A stretch of DNA of 64,000 nucleotides from Mycolicibacterium cosmeticum. GTDB lineage: Bacteria > Actinomycetota > Actinomycetes > Mycobacteriales > Mycobacteriaceae. The stretch spans positions 1 to 64,000 of the forward strand of contig JACPVS010000010.1 in the NCBI GenBank assembly GCA_016197365.1, written 5' to 3'. Each line of letters begins with the position of its first letter. Positions within the stretch are counted from its first letter, which is position 1. The position numbers and the translations under genes are program-made. Below, piece after piece: positions 19,612-29,511 of this stretch. The notes beneath the pieces are model-generated. The model saw only the letters and a list, made by a program, of their open reading frames with translations. It did no database searches and was not told the origin of the DNA.

Positions 19612-20874
19612 ATGAGCACCCCGACCACCGACCGCCCGGTAAGCCCGGCGAATCGCGTCCTGGCCGACCCGACCGCCTACGCCGACGACGCGCGCCTGCA
19701 CGCGGCACTGCGTCAGCTGCGCGCCGAACACCCGGTGTCCTGGGTCGACTACCGGCCGTACCGGCCCTTCTGGGCCATCACCAAGCACGCGGACATCATG
19801 GCGATCGAACGGGAGAACGACCTGTTCATCAGCGAACCGCGGCCGCTGCTGGCCACCGCCGACGCCGACGACATGGCCAAGGCACAGTTGGAGGCCGGGA
19901 TGGGCCTGCGCACCCTGATCCACATGGACGATCCGCACCACCGCAAGGTGCGGACCATCGGCGCGGACTGGTTCCGGCCCAAGGCGATGCGCGACCTGAA
20001 GGTGCGCGTCGACGAGTTGGCCAAGCGCTATGTCGACCGGATGCGCGAGATCGGGCCCGAGTGCGACTTCGTCACGGAGATCGCGGTCAATTTCCCGCTG
20101 TACGTGATCATGTCGCTGCTGGGGCTACCCGAGTCCGACTTCGGGCGGATGCACATGCTGACCCAGGAGATGTTCGGCGGTGACGACGAGGAATACCAGC
20201 GCGGCAAGTCCCTGGAGGACGGCCTGGAGGTGCTGATGGACTTCTTCGCCTACTTCTCCCAGCTGACCGCGTCCCGCCGGGCGACGCCCACCGAGGATCT
20301 GGCGTCGGCGATCGCCAACGGGAACATCGACGGCCAACCGCTGTCCGACGTCGACACCGCGTCGTACTACGTGATCGTGGCCAGCGCCGGGCACGACACC
20401 ACCAAGGACGCGATCTCCGGCGGCCTGCACGCCCTCATCGAGAATCCCGCCGAACTGGAGCGGTTGCGCGCACAACCCGACCTGATGGGCACGGCCGTCG
20501 AGGAGATGATCCGCTGGACCACGCCGGTCAAGGAATTCATGCGTACCTCGACCGCGGACACCGAAGTGCGCGGCGTCTCGATAGCCAAGGGCGAATCCGT
20601 CTATCTGGCGTACGTGTCGGGCAACCGTGACGAAGAGGTCTTCACCGATCCGTTCCGCTTCGACATCGGCCGGGATCCCAACAAGCACTTGGCATTCGGG
20701 TATGGCGTGCACTTCTGTCTCGGTGCCGCGCTGGCCCGGATGGAGATGGCCAGCTTGTTCACCGAGCTCATCCCGCGCCTGGAGTCCATCGAATTGGCCG
20801 GTGCCCCCACGCTTTCGCGCACGGTGTTCGTCGGCGGCCTCAAGCACCTGCCGATCCGGTATTCGTTGCGCTGA
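19612..20874 (+). CDS. cytochrome P450
   Basis: 420 residues, soluble class I P450. The I-helix oxygen-activation motif SAGHDTT, the ExxR-type K-helix region (EEMIRW), and the heme loop FGYGVHFCLGAALAR with its thiolate Cys are all present. It needs a ferredoxin and a reductase, not encoded nearby apart from the flavoprotein at 32-33 kb. AAGGAG lies 6 bases before the ATG. Substrate and CYP family cannot be assigned by eye. The last 35 bases overlap the convergent TetR gene. Confidence 0.95.
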   Translation: MSTPTTDRPVSPANRVLADPTAYADDARLHAALRQLRAEHPVSWVDYRPYRPFWAITKHADIMAIERENDLFISEPRPLLATADADDMAKAQLEAGMGLRTLIHMDDPHHRKVRTIGADWFRPKAMRDLKVRVDELAKRYVDRMREIGPECDFVTEIAVNFPLYVIMSLLGLPESDFGRMHMLTQEMFGGDDEEYQRGKSLEDGLEVLMDFFAYFSQLTASRRATPTEDLASAIANGNIDGQPLSDVDTASYYVIVASAGHDTTKDAISGGLHALIENPAELERLRAQPDLMGTAVEEMIRWTTPVKEFMRTSTADTEVRGVSIAKGESVYLAYVSGNRDEEVFTDPFRFDIGRDPNKHLAFGYGVHFCLGAALARMEMASLFTELIPRLESIELAGAPTLSRTVFVGGLKHLPIRYSLR

Positions 20875-21484
20875 TCGAGTGGGTGGCCAGGAAACCGTCC
20901 ACCGACGCCTTGGCGACCTCGGCGTAGTCGAAGTCGGGCAGCGTACTGAGCTTGCCGAGCACGACGGGGCCCAGGAGCAGGGCCGCGGCCCTGGTGCGGT
21001 CCACGTCGCCGAGTGCGGCGACCGCCTCCGTGCTGCCCAGGACGGCTTCCAGCGGCGCCGCGTACTGTTCGGCGACCCGCTCGCGCAGGGTCTGCACCTC
21101 CGGACTCTCCGAGTGCCCGGAGGTACCGACCCAGGGCAGTGCGGTCATGTCGCCGCCCAGCGCCAACCAGGACATCGCCGCCACCGTGACCGGCACCTCG
21201 GCGATCAGGGCGGCCTGAGCCTGCACCAGCACTGTCAACCGTTCGCGCAGCGGTCCGTCCGGCGGCGGTTCCGGCGCGGGCGGGATCAGCGCGTGAAAAG
21301 CGGCCGCCAGCAGGTCGTTTCCGCTGGGAAAGTGCCGGTAGAGGGTGGCCCTGGCCACGTTGGCGCCACGCAGGACGGCATCGACGGTCACCGCACTGGG
21401 GCCGCCGGTGCGCAGCAGGGCCGTCGCCGCGTCGAGCAGCCGGGCCCGGGAGCGAGCCGGCCGCGGATCCGATTCGACCGCCAC
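20840..21484 (-). CDS. TetR-family repressor, divergent to an MFS exporter
   Basis: 214 residues. The N-terminal helix-turn-helix (VDAVLRGANVARATLYRHFPSG) is typical of TetR, and the helical C-terminal ligand domain is variable. It faces an MFS drug-transporter-like gene across 89 bp that holds two tandem copies of a palindromic site, so it probably represses both genes until an effector binds. GTG start. Its 3' end overlaps the P450 3' end by 35 bases. Confidence 0.9.
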   Translation of the reverse strand: MAVESDPRPARSRARLLDAATALLRTGGPSAVTVDAVLRGANVARATLYRHFPSGNDLLAAAFHALIPPAPEPPPDGPLRERLTVLVQAQAALIAEVPVTVAAMSWLALGGDMTALPWVGTSGHSESPEVQTLRERVAEQYAAPLEAVLGSTEAVAALGDVDRTRAAALLLGPVVLGKLSTLPDFDYAEVAKASVDGFLATHSISATNTGSAGA

Positions 21485-21510
21485 CTCTAAAACTCCTCAC
21501 TACAGAAACA

Positions 21511-21543
21511 AGACTGTTAGTCTCGTAGAAAGACCAAGAGTCT
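21511..21543. promoter_or_regulatory. two tandem TetR-type operators
   Basis: AGACT-GTT-AGTCT (21511-21523) and AGACC-AAG-AGTCT (21531-21543) lie exactly 20 bp apart, each followed by CGT. Both have dyad symmetry. Two sites on nearly the same DNA face between divergent tetR and MFS genes fit cooperative repressor binding. Confidence 0.7.
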
Positions 21544-21573
21544 CGTTATTGTCGCACCCGTGAGGAGCCGAGC

Positions 21574-23109
21574 ATGGTCGACACCCCACAACTCGAGATG
21601 CCCGACATCTCCGCGCGCACCCGGGCGTGGACACTCTGCATCGCCTGCCTGGGTGTCCTGCTGGTCATCTCGTCGATGGTGGCGCTGAACACCGCGCTAG
21701 GCGACATCGCCGTCGCGATGTCGGCCAGCCAGACGCAGCTGACCTGGATCGTGGACGTCTACACACTGGCGCTGGCATGTCTGCTGCTGCCGGCCGGGGC
21801 GATCGGCGACCGGTTCGGCCGCCGGGTCGCGCTACTCGCGGGGCTCGCGGTGTTCGCCGCGGCCTCGGTGGTTCCCGCGGTGTGCTCGGATCCCGGGTAC
21901 GTGATCGCGGCCCGCGGGGTGGCCGGAGCCGGGGCCGCGTTCATCATGCCCGCCACCTTGTCGCTGCTGACGACCGCATACCCGAAAGATCAGCGCGCCA
22001 AGGCGATAGCCATCTGGGCCGGCGTCGCGGGCTGCGGGGCCATCGTCGGGATGCTGGGGTCGGGTGTGCTGCTGCAGGTCTGGTCATGGCAGGCGGTGTT
22101 CTGGGGCTTCGCCATCGGCGCGGCGCTCATCTTCGTACTGGCCCTGACCATCGCCGAATCCAAGGATCCCGATGCCACGCCACTGGACGTCGTCGGCGCG
22201 GTGACGATCGGCGTGGCCGTCGCGGTGCTGGTATTCGGGATCCTGGAGGCTCCCGCCCGCGGCTGGGGCCATCCCGTCGTGCTGTGCTGCATCGCCGCGG
22301 GGGTGCTGCTGATGATCGCCTTCGGCATCGTCGAATTGCGCAGGGTGCATCCATTGTTGGATGTGCGGTTGTTCCGGGTACCCGAATTCGCCACCGGCGC
22401 GGCGGCGATCACCGCACTGTTCATGACGATGTTCGGCTTCTTCTTCCTGGAAATGCAATTGCTCCAGTTGGTGTTGGGGTACTCCCCCTTGGGAACAGCT
22501 GTCGCGCTGTCCCCCTTGGCCGTTCCTTTGCTGATCCTGTCGCCGCTGTCGGCGTGGTACCTGCCGCGCCTGGGGTTGCGGTTCGTGGTGTTCACAGGGC
22601 TGATGCTGATGGCGACCGGGCTGCTGTGCATGCGCGGCCTCGCGGTGGACGCGACCTACTGGGAGCTGGCCTGGCCACTGCTGATCATCAGCACCGGCGT
22701 CGGGTTGTTCACCGCGCCGACCACCTCGGCGATCATGACCTCGGCCCCCGACGACAAGCAAGGTGTGGCCTCCGCGGTCAACGACACCACCCGCGAGATG
22801 GGTGCCGCGCTGGGGATCGCACTGGCCGGTTCGATGCTGGCGGCGGGCTACACCCACGAGATCCTGCCTGCGCTGGGCGGCTACCCCGAACCCCTGCGCA
22901 GGGCGGCGGCCGGATCCTTAGGCGAGGCGCTCAATGCCGCAACACAATTGGGACCCAACGGCACCGATTTGATATTCGCCGCAAAAATGTCTTTCCTCTA
23001 CGCGATGCAGAGCTCGCTGACGGTGCTCGCGGTCGTGACCGCGGTGGCCGCCCTGGTGATCTCGTTGTTCGCGCCCGGCCGCGACGGTCGGCTGCTGTTC
23101 AGGAGATGA
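21574..23109 (+). CDS. MFS transporter, DHA2 (14-helix) drug/proton antiporter type
   Basis: 511 residues with about 14 hydrophobic helices. Motif A (GDRFGRRVALL) follows helix 2, and motif C-like GAAFIMPATLSLL in helix 5 region marks antiporters of the EmrB/QacA group. GAGGAG lies 6 bases before the ATG. The divergent TetR gene and the tandem operator suggest induced export of a toxic or lipidic compound. Its 3' end overlaps mftG by 11 bases. Confidence 0.9.
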   Translation: MVDTPQLEMPDISARTRAWTLCIACLGVLLVISSMVALNTALGDIAVAMSASQTQLTWIVDVYTLALACLLLPAGAIGDRFGRRVALLAGLAVFAAASVVPAVCSDPGYVIAARGVAGAGAAFIMPATLSLLTTAYPKDQRAKAIAIWAGVAGCGAIVGMLGSGVLLQVWSWQAVFWGFAIGAALIFVLALTIAESKDPDATPLDVVGAVTIGVAVAVLVFGILEAPARGWGHPVVLCCIAAGVLLMIAFGIVELRRVHPLLDVRLFRVPEFATGAAAITALFMTMFGFFFLEMQLLQLVLGYSPLGTAVALSPLAVPLLILSPLSAWYLPRLGLRFVVFTGLMLMATGLLCMRGLAVDATYWELAWPLLIISTGVGLFTAPTTSAIMTSAPDDKQGVASAVNDTTREMGAALGIALAGSMLAAGYTHEILPALGGYPEPLRRAAAGSLGEALNAATQLGPNGTDLIFAAKMSFLYAMQSSLTVLAVVTAVAALVISLFAPGRDGRLLFRR

Positions 23110-24481
23110 ACTCGGCCGCCCGGTGCCCGATCATCGCGATGGTGGCATGCGGACCTCGACTGGGCAGTGTCGGCATGATCGACCCGTCCACCACCCAGAG
23201 GCCGTCCACCCCGTGCACCCGGCATCGCTCGTCGAGCACCGAACCCATCGGCACGGTAGCGCTCAGATGCTGGGTGGTGGACCAATGCGCCTCCAGCCCA
23301 GTCATTCCCGCTATCGCGCGGGCGACGTCGGCGCCGGCGCTCAGCGCGGCGACATCGGCTTCCGCACCGTCGTAGTGATGTTCGAGCACCGGGGCATCGG
23401 CGAGGTCGGGCGACAGCACCGAGAGCCGGCCCCGGGACCGGGGCCGCATCAGCGCGACACCGATATGCGGATGGTCGGCGGGACCCGCTCCGATCATCTC
23501 CGCGAAACCCGTTGTGTAGAGCCTGATCTCCAGATCATCGACGGACAGCGCCGCCTCCACCGGCGGCCGGCCCGGCGCCGCGGGCCACTCGACGGGCAGC
23601 ACCCACTCGGGGTGATCGCAGAACGCCGTCCCGACCGGCAGATCGGCCTGCACCGCGATGCCGGCGCGTTCCAGCATGCCTGCCGGCCCGAAGCCCGACA
23701 CCATGAGCAGCTGTGCCGAACCGATAGCCCCGGCGGACAACACGATTCGATCTGCCGTGAGGACTTCCGCGCCTGCCGGGCCCAGCACCTCCACACCGAC
23801 GGCGCGGGACCCGCGGATCAGGATCCGCAACACCGGGGTGCTCGACCGCACGCTGAGGTTACGTCGCCCCTGCGCGGGCAGCAGGAACGCCGAACCGGGG
23901 CCGATCCTGACCCCGTCGTCGATGTTGAGCGGTATCGCCCCCACCCCATCCGGCCCGGGCACACCGTTAAGATCGTCGAGCCAGGGATACCCGAGGTCGA
24001 GCACCCCCTGCACGAACGTCGCGGTGCCGGGACTGAGGTTCGTCGTCCGGCTGACGCGGATGGGGCCCACCGCGCCATGTAGGGGCCCGGTGCGGTCCAG
24101 GTCGGTCTCGATGGCCCGGAAGTGGGGCAGCACGTCGTCCCAGCGCCAGCCCGGCAGGTCCCAGCCGTCGAAGTCCGCGGGCCGGCCACGGCAGAAGTAG
24201 CCGCCGTTGATGGCGCCCGAGCCGCCCACCACGGCACCGCGCATCACGGTCGCCGTCCGATGAGGGTGGTCGGTCAGTGTCGTCACGTAGTGCCGGGCGA
24301 CCGCGCTACCCGGCCCGATCGGGAGCCGGGTGGCGTCGCGCAGCTCCGCGGCCACCGCGGGGTCGTCGGCGGCCGGGCCCACTTCCAGCACCGTGACCCG
24401 GCAGCGTTCGTCGACCGAAAGGCGTTCGGCCAGAACCGAACCAGCGCTTCCCGCGCCGACGATCAGGACATCGCTGTGCAA
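23099..24481 (-). CDS. mftG: mycofactocin-system GMC oxidoreductase MftG
   Basis: 460 residues of the GMC family: FAD-binding VLIVGAGSAGSVLAERL at the N-terminus, GGSGAINGGYFCRG in the second FAD motif, and a C-terminal VVDGSIMPTLPSRGPHATIAMIGHRA with the catalytic His region. MftG is the last enzyme of the mycofactocin locus; published work links it to re-oxidation of mycofactocinol toward the respiratory chain during alcohol growth. TTG start 8 bases after mftF. Confidence 0.93.
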   Translation of the reverse strand: MHSDVLIVGAGSAGSVLAERLSVDERCRVTVLEVGPAADDPAVAAELRDATRLPIGPGSAVARHYVTTLTDHPHRTATVMRGAVVGGSGAINGGYFCRGRPADFDGWDLPGWRWDDVLPHFRAIETDLDRTGPLHGAVGPIRVSRTTNLSPGTATFVQGVLDLGYPWLDDLNGVPGPDGVGAIPLNIDDGVRIGPGSAFLLPAQGRRNLSVRSSTPVLRILIRGSRAVGVEVLGPAGAEVLTADRIVLSAGAIGSAQLLMVSGFGPAGMLERAGIAVQADLPVGTAFCDHPEWVLPVEWPAAPGRPPVEAALSVDDLEIRLYTTGFAEMIGAGPADHPHIGVALMRPRSRGRLSVLSPDLADAPVLEHHYDGAEADVAALSAGADVARAIAGMTGLEAHWSTTQHLSATVPMGSVLDERCRVHGVDGLWVVDGSIMPTLPSRGPHATIAMIGHRAAEFIS

Positions 24482-24489
24482 GTGTCAGG

Positions 24490-25902
24490 TCACGACCGGA
24501 TCTGCGGCTTGAGCGCCCCGATGTGGCGCTCACGCACCACCCCGGTCCACAGGCCGAGCCCGTAGGCGATGTCGTCGAGGCGTTTGAGCAACAGGTAGCT
24601 CAGCACACCGACCCGCTGCGTGTCCTGGTCGGCGCTGTTGTTGCGGCTGGCCCAGTCGGCGAGGCCGTCGAGAATCGCGGCCAGCAGGACCACCTGCCGA
24701 CAACGCCGGAAGAACACGGCGGCCAACAGTGTCACGGGCCAGTAGTGCCGGCAGATGGCGGACGCGGTCTGCAGCGCCGACCCCCACAACCCGCGCGCGG
24801 CCATCGCGGCGACCTGTTTGGGTTCGGTGTCCACCGCACCGAGCGAAGTCGATATCCGGCGCCCGAACAACACCGTGATGACCGCGGCGGCGAGGTACCC
24901 GACGCCGGATCCGCTCGCCATCAGGATCCAGACCAGCAGCATCCAGCGGTGCACCACCATCGGAGCGGTCTTACCGGGGTGGCGCACCGAGAGCGGCGCC
25001 GCAGATTGCCCGTAGAAGGCCTTGCGCCCGAACCACTCCCGCAATTGCGTCCGGTGGTCGTGGCCCACCTGCGCAATGGGCTCGTAGCGGAGCCGGTGAC
25101 CGGCCTCCACGAATCGCCAGCACAGGTCGACGTCCTCGCCCGAGCGGAGGGTCTCGTCGAAGCCGCCCACCTCTGTCAGCAGGCTGCGCCGGCAGATGAT
25201 GGCCGCACTGGGCACGTAGGACACCGGGCCGTACGGGACGACGGGGGCCTCCCGCATTCCCAGGTCCAGCGACGACCGCACGGACTCGTACCGGGCGACC
25301 AGGTTGTCGGGCTCACGCAGGCTCACGATGCGCGGCGCCACCAGAGCCACCGCGGGGTCGCAGAAGTGCCCCAGGAGCGCCTCCAGCCAGCCGCGCCGGG
25401 GCACCACGTCGGAGTCCAGGAACGCCACGAAGTCGGTGGTGCACGCCAGCAGGCCGGTGTTGCGCGCGGCGGCCGGACCACGGCTGCGAGCATGCCGCAG
25501 CACCAGCACATCGCTGCGCTCGCCGTCGAAATCGGAGTCCTGCACCGGCACCGTCGAGCCGTCGTCGACCACGACGACGCGCATGCCCCGCAGCGAGCGC
25601 ACCAACCGGCACAGGCCGAGGGTGTTGTCACGCACTGGCACAACGACTGTGACATCGCGGTGGGACGGACCGGTGGCCGGTCGCGGATGTGCGACGGTGG
25701 CATCCAGCAGGGTGCGGGCCAGCTGCGCCGACAACGCGTCGTGCACCTCGAGGCGGCCGTCGTCGAGCATGGTCTGGGCCACCGGTGCCAGTCGCAGCAG
25801 TCGGGTCGGCGACCCGCCCAGCAGTGCGGCGCCCTCGCCGAGAACCTTCACCCTGCGGTCGACCTGGACCGCGAAACCGTCGGGCAGCCGCGGACCCGTC
25901 AT
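24490..25902 (-). CDS. mftF: mycofactocin glycosyltransferase MftF
   Basis: 470 residues. GT2 domain in the middle: [16 protein letters not shown], and the FLDSDVVP metal-binding DxD, with a [10 protein letters not shown] acceptor motif. One or two hydrophobic segments near residues 330-365 suggest membrane association. MftF adds a beta-1,4-glucan chain to premycofactocin. The ATG at 25902 overlaps the mftE stop as ATGA. Confidence 0.95.
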   Translation of the reverse strand: MTGPRLPDGFAVQVDRRVKVLGEGAALLGGSPTRLLRLAPVAQTMLDDGRLEVHDALSAQLARTLLDATVAHPRPATGPSHRDVTVVVPVRDNTLGLCRLVRSLRGMRVVVVDDGSTVPVQDSDFDGERSDVLVLRHARSRGPAAARNTGLLACTTDFVAFLDSDVVPRRGWLEALLGHFCDPAVALVAPRIVSLREPDNLVARYESVRSSLDLGMREAPVVPYGPVSYVPSAAIICRRSLLTEVGGFDETLRSGEDVDLCWRFVEAGHRLRYEPIAQVGHDHRTQLREWFGRKAFYGQSAAPLSVRHPGKTAPMVVHRWMLLVWILMASGSGVGYLAAAVITVLFGRRISTSLGAVDTEPKQVAAMAARGLWGSALQTASAICRHYWPVTLLAAVFFRRCRQVVLLAAILDGLADWASRNNSADQDTQRVGVLSYLLLKRLDDIAYGLGLWTGVVRERHIGALKPQIRS

Positions 25903-26642
25903 ATCAGCATCCCGCGCGCGTCCGGTGCCCATGCCGACACCCTGCGCACACACCCGTCGACCATGGCGGCGAAAAGTTGCTCGCCGTCCTGTTCGGTCGC
26001 CGTCGTCGGATCCCCCAGGACCCCTATCTCACTCACCGCAGCCACCCCGCCGCGACGCATTGCCGGCATCAGTTCCGACAACGGTGCACTGTTACCCGGC
26101 ACGCGTTCCTCTATCCGCACGTTCTCTGGTGAAATATGTAGCAATACAGAAGTTTCGGTATGGCCCGCATGTGCGTCGGCGCCTGCGACCGTACAGGAGG
26201 ACCAGGCGGCGTCGCGGCCTTCCGCGCGAAGTAGCGTCACCGCCGCCACCAAGGCCTCGACGTTCCCACCGTGGCCGTTGACGAAGACCAGGCGTGTTGC
26301 CCAGCCGCACGCCGAGCGGCCGAACTCCGTCAGGACCATCCGCAGGGCCTCGGTGCCGATCGACACCGTGCCGGGGAAACCCTCGTGTTCGCCACTGGCG
26401 CCATAGCTCAGTGCCGGCGCCAGCAGCCAGCCCGCCCCGACCCGGGCGGCCGCCGAGCGGGCGACCGCGACCGCAATCCTGGTGTCGGTGTCGAGCGGGA
26501 GGTGCGGACCGTGCTGCTCAGTCGACCCGAGCGGGACGATCAGCGAGGGATTCCGTGCAGGCGAAGCCCCATGCAACCGATTCGACGTCGCAGTGCCGAG
26601 GTCGGTGGGGAAGGCCACGCGACGATGGTAGGCCGAATTCAC
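25899..26642 (-). CDS. mftE: mycofactocin precursor peptide peptidase MftE
   Basis: 247 residues of the creatininase-family metallopeptidases. Metal ligands are visible in [14 protein letters not shown] and the FVNGHGGN motif. MftE releases the C-terminal dipeptide-derived core (AHDP) from modified MftA. The GTG at 26642 (MNSAYHRR...) is my choice by family length; an upstream TTG at 26687 and a GTG at 26618 are also possible, and none has a Shine-Dalgarno sequence. Confidence 0.9.
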   Translation of the reverse strand: MNSAYHRRVAFPTDLGTATSNRLHGASPARNPSLIVPLGSTEQHGPHLPLDTDTRIAVAVARSAAARVGAGWLLAPALSYGASGEHEGFPGTVSIGTEALRMVLTEFGRSACGWATRLVFVNGHGGNVEALVAAVTLLRAEGRDAAWSSCTVAGADAHAGHTETSVLLHISPENVRIEERVPGNSAPLSELMPAMRRGGVAAVSEIGVLGDPTTATEQDGEQLFAAMVDGCVRRVSAWAPDARGMLI

Positions 26643-26716
26643 CTGGCGTGCGCCGATTGTTGGCGCATGCGCAGCAATTGATTTCAATTGCCGGGCGCGG
26701 CTGACGGACGAGGGGT

Positions 26717-26740
26717 CACGTCAGCCACGTCAGCCACGTC
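26717..26740. repeat. 9-bp tandem repeat between mftD and mftE
   Basis: The unit CACGTCAGC is repeated about 2.7 times in the 102-bp gap between mftD and mftE, the only sizeable gap inside the otherwise overlapping mft genes. It could be a protein-binding array or simple slippage. Confidence 0.6.
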
Positions 26741-26744
26741 CGTA

Positions 26745-27929
26745 TCAGCTGGCGGGGACCCCGAGCGTGCGGGTGAACCCTTGCGGAATCAAGATGTCGT
26801 CGGGCGTCAAATCGTGGATCGAGGACTTGCCGAGCCCGCGCAGGGCGGAGTCGATGCCGCCGTGCAGGATGTCCAGCACGTTCTCGACGCCGGCCTGACC
26901 GTTGGCCGCGAGACCCCAGAGGTAGGCCCGGCCGATCATGACGGCGCGGGCGCCGAGGGCCACGGCCTTGACGACATCGCTGCCGCGCCGCACGCCACCG
27001 TCGAGCAGGACCTCGACCTGATCGCCGACCGCGTCGGCGATGGCAGGCAGGCAACGGATGGCCGCCGGAGTGCCGTCGAGGTTGTTGCCGCCGTGGTTGG
27101 ACACCGTGATGGCCGAAACACCCGCATCCACAGCGCGTTTGGCGTCGTCGACGCGAACCATGCCCTTGAGCAGGAACGGACCACCCCACTGTTCACGCAG
27201 CCAGGAGACGTCTTCCCAGGTCGGCGGCGGTGTACCCATCCACTGGCCGTAGGCCTCGAAGAAGGTCGGACCCGCCTCACCGCGGCGGCCCTGGTTGGGG
27301 ACCCGCAGGTCCGGCGGGCGCAGATTCTTGCCGAAGCTCCACAGCCAGCGGGGCTTGCTGATGACCTCCGGCGCCATCTTCACCATGGTCTTGAGGTCCA
27401 TGCTCTCCGGGATCTTGGGGCTGCCCCAGTCCCGGCCATGGCTGAAGCTCCAGTCCGTGGTGAGGATCAGCCCGACCGCGCCCGCCTCGCGGGCCCGGAT
27501 CATCCGGGCCAGGATTTCGTCGCGGCTGCCCAGCCAGTAGATCTGGAAGAAGATCTTGCCGTTGACGGCCGTCACTTCCTCCATCGGCTTGCTGGCAAAC
27601 GACGAGAGCCCCATCGCCGTGCCGCGGGCCGCGGCGGCGCGGGCGACGGCCACCTCGCCATCGGGGTCGACCGCCTGCACGCCGGTCGGCGAGATGACGA
27701 CCGGCATCGAGATGTCCTGGCCCATCACCGTTGTCGACATGTCACGCTTCTCGGTGGCACCGATGACGTGCGGGGCGAAACCCAACTCGGCGAATGCCTC
27801 GACGTTGTCGGAGACCGACACCCCCTTCTCGCTCGCGGAGATCAGCGAGGAGTAGGCGGAGCGGGGCAGCCGTTTCTTCGCACGCTGTTGGGCGATGGCA
27901 ACGGTCTCGAACCAGGTATCGCGAGCCAT
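26745..27929 (-). CDS. mftD: mycofactocin FMN-dependent dehydrogenase MftD
   Basis: 394 residues, TIM-barrel alpha-hydroxyacid-oxidase type FMN enzyme. The flavin-site sequences VVISPTGVQAVDPDGE, SNHGGNNLDG and LDGGVRRGSDVVKAVALGA are present (catalytic His in SNHGG). MftD oxidatively deaminates the released AHDP to premycofactocin, which has redox activity. ATG start, 3 bases after the mftC stop. Confidence 0.96.
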   Translation of the reverse strand: MARDTWFETVAIAQQRAKKRLPRSAYSSLISASEKGVSVSDNVEAFAELGFAPHVIGATEKRDMSTTVMGQDISMPVVISPTGVQAVDPDGEVAVARAAAARGTAMGLSSFASKPMEEVTAVNGKIFFQIYWLGSRDEILARMIRAREAGAVGLILTTDWSFSHGRDWGSPKIPESMDLKTMVKMAPEVISKPRWLWSFGKNLRPPDLRVPNQGRRGEAGPTFFEAYGQWMGTPPPTWEDVSWLREQWGGPFLLKGMVRVDDAKRAVDAGVSAITVSNHGGNNLDGTPAAIRCLPAIADAVGDQVEVLLDGGVRRGSDVVKAVALGARAVMIGRAYLWGLAANGQAGVENVLDILHGGIDSALRGLGKSSIHDLTPDDILIPQGFTRTLGVPAS

Positions 27930-27932
27930 GAT

Positions 27933-29114
27933 CTACACAGGACTTTCGTTACAGAACTTCTTGGGCGGGACGGTGAGCAGCTTGAGCGGGATGGGGCCTT
28001 TGCGACCGCCCGCGCGGGAGTGGTCGCCGCTGGGCTTGGGCTTGTCCCGCTCCAGCGCCAGGGCGGGCTCCCCGAAACCCTGCACACATTCGGGGTCCGG
28101 GCCGTCCATCGGCAGCCCGGTGAAGAACTTCGCGGCCATGCAACCGCCACGGCAGGCGTCGTAGTGCCCGCATCCGGTGCAGGCACCGGCCGACTGCGGT
28201 TCACGCAGTTCGCGGAACAATTCGGAGTTCTGCCAGACATCCTGAAAACCGTTGCTGGTGAGCACGTTTCCGGCAAGGAACTGCTCGTGGATGGCGAACG
28301 GGCAGGCGTACACGTCACCGATCGGGTCGATCAGGCACACGACGCGGCCGGCACCACACAGGTTCAGACCGGCGAGCGCACCCGGCTCACCCAGGCCCGA
28401 CAGGTGGAAGAACGAGTCACCGGTGAGCACACGCTCGCCCTTGGCGACGAGCCAGTCGTAGAGCTGCTTCTGCTGCGCGGCGGTCGGGTGCAACTCGTCC
28501 CAGACGTCGGCGCCGCGGCCCGAGGGGCGCAGCCGGGTGATGCGCAGGGTGGCGCCGTAGCTGTCGGCCAGGGCCTTGAACTCGTCGAGTTGATCGACGT
28601 TGTGCCGGGTGACGACGACAGAGATCTTGGCGTCCTTGAAGCCCGCGGCGGCCAGGTTCTCCAGCGCACGGATGGCCATCGCGAACGAACCGGGCCCGCG
28701 CACCTCGTCGTTGATCTCGGCAGTGGCACCGTCGAGCGAGATCTGCACATCGACGTAGTCGCTGGCGGCCAGTTTGGCGGCCACCTCGGGGGTGATTCGC
28801 ACGCCGTTGGTGGAGAACTTCACCCCCACCTGATGCGCCGTCGCGTAATCGACCAGCTCCCAGAAGTCCGACCGCACAGTCGGTTCGCCGCCGCCGATGT
28901 TCACGTAGAACACCTGCATGCGCTGCAGCTCGTCGATGATGTCCTTGCACTGCCGGGTGCTCAGCTCACGCGGATCGCGTTTGCCCGACGCCGACAGGCA
29001 GTGCACGCAGGACAGGTTGCAGGCGTAGGTCAACTCCCACGTCAGGCAGATCGGGGCGTCCAGGCCGCGCTCGAATTGATCGATCAGCCGTGGGACGGGT
29101 TGCATGGTTGTCAC
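27933..29114 (-). CDS. mftC: mycofactocin radical SAM maturase MftC
   Basis: 393 residues. Radical-SAM cluster motif CNLSCVHC at about residues 32-39, followed by GGGEPT. The C-terminal SPASM domain has clustered Cys (LCGAGRVVC, CPFAIHE, CTGCGHYDACRGGC) for two auxiliary Fe-S clusters. MftC decarboxylates the C-terminal Tyr of MftA and forms the Val-Tyr crosslink, with MftB presenting the peptide. GTG start overlaps the mftB stop as GTGA. Confidence 0.97.
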   Translation of the reverse strand: MTTMQPVPRLIDQFERGLDAPICLTWELTYACNLSCVHCLSASGKRDPRELSTRQCKDIIDELQRMQVFYVNIGGGEPTVRSDFWELVDYATAHQVGVKFSTNGVRITPEVAAKLAASDYVDVQISLDGATAEINDEVRGPGSFAMAIRALENLAAAGFKDAKISVVVTRHNVDQLDEFKALADSYGATLRITRLRPSGRGADVWDELHPTAAQQKQLYDWLVAKGERVLTGDSFFHLSGLGEPGALAGLNLCGAGRVVCLIDPIGDVYACPFAIHEQFLAGNVLTSNGFQDVWQNSELFRELREPQSAGACTGCGHYDACRGGCMAAKFFTGLPMDGPDPECVQGFGEPALALERDKPKPSGDHSRAGGRKGPIPLKLLTVPPKKFCNESPV

Positions 29115-29413
29115 TCGGAAGCCTCCCTCGGGACCAGCATGTGGGACTGTGCGAGCACGCTCAGCGCGTGCAGATAGGGCCCCTGCGCGTCGTCATCGAT
29201 ACCGGCGGCGCGGCAGGCGGACGGGACGTCGGGGTGGTCAGCCAGCGAGCTGACCACCTCGACGATGATCCGGTTCTTCAGAAACGACAGCTTCCGGGTA
29301 CCGAAGTGATACAGCAACGCCCCGAACGGTTCCGGTCGCACCGCCACTTGGTGGTGCAGGGTCCAGGCCATCGCGGGGTCGAAGGCCGGAGCCGGGGCTG
29401 TCGGCGCCGACAT
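29111..29413 (-). CDS. mftB: mycofactocin peptide chaperone MftB (RRE domain)
   Basis: About 100 residues forming the RiPP recognition element that binds MftA and delivers it to MftC. Contains HQVAVRPEPFGALLYHFGTRKL and LVPREASE typical of MftB. The ATG at 29413 lies 2 bases after the mftA stop, so translation is likely coupled; an in-frame upstream start at 29431 would overlap mftA. Confidence 0.93.
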   Translation of the reverse strand: MSAPTAPAPAFDPAMAWTLHHQVAVRPEPFGALLYHFGTRKLSFLKNRIIVEVVSSLADHPDVPSACRAAGIDDDAQGPYLHALSVLAQSHMLVPREASE

Positions 29414-29415
29414 GG

Positions 29416-29511
29416 TCAGTAGACCCCGCACATCCCGTCGATCGAGACCTCTTCGACGAGAGACTCGGTGACCAGTTCGGTGTCAGACGCAACCTGCTGA
29501 TTGGGTTCCAT
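29416..29511 (-). CDS. mftA: mycofactocin precursor peptide MftA
   Basis: A 31-residue ORF beginning MEPNQQV and ending IDGMCGVY, the universal MftA C-terminus whose last Val-Tyr becomes the cofactor core. The acidic leader ([10 protein letters not shown]) is the part recognised by MftB. AAGGGG lies 7 bases before the ATG. First gene of the minus-strand mft operon, divergent from mftR. Confidence 0.97.
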   Translation of the reverse strand: MEPNQQVASDTELVTESLVEEVSIDGMCGVY

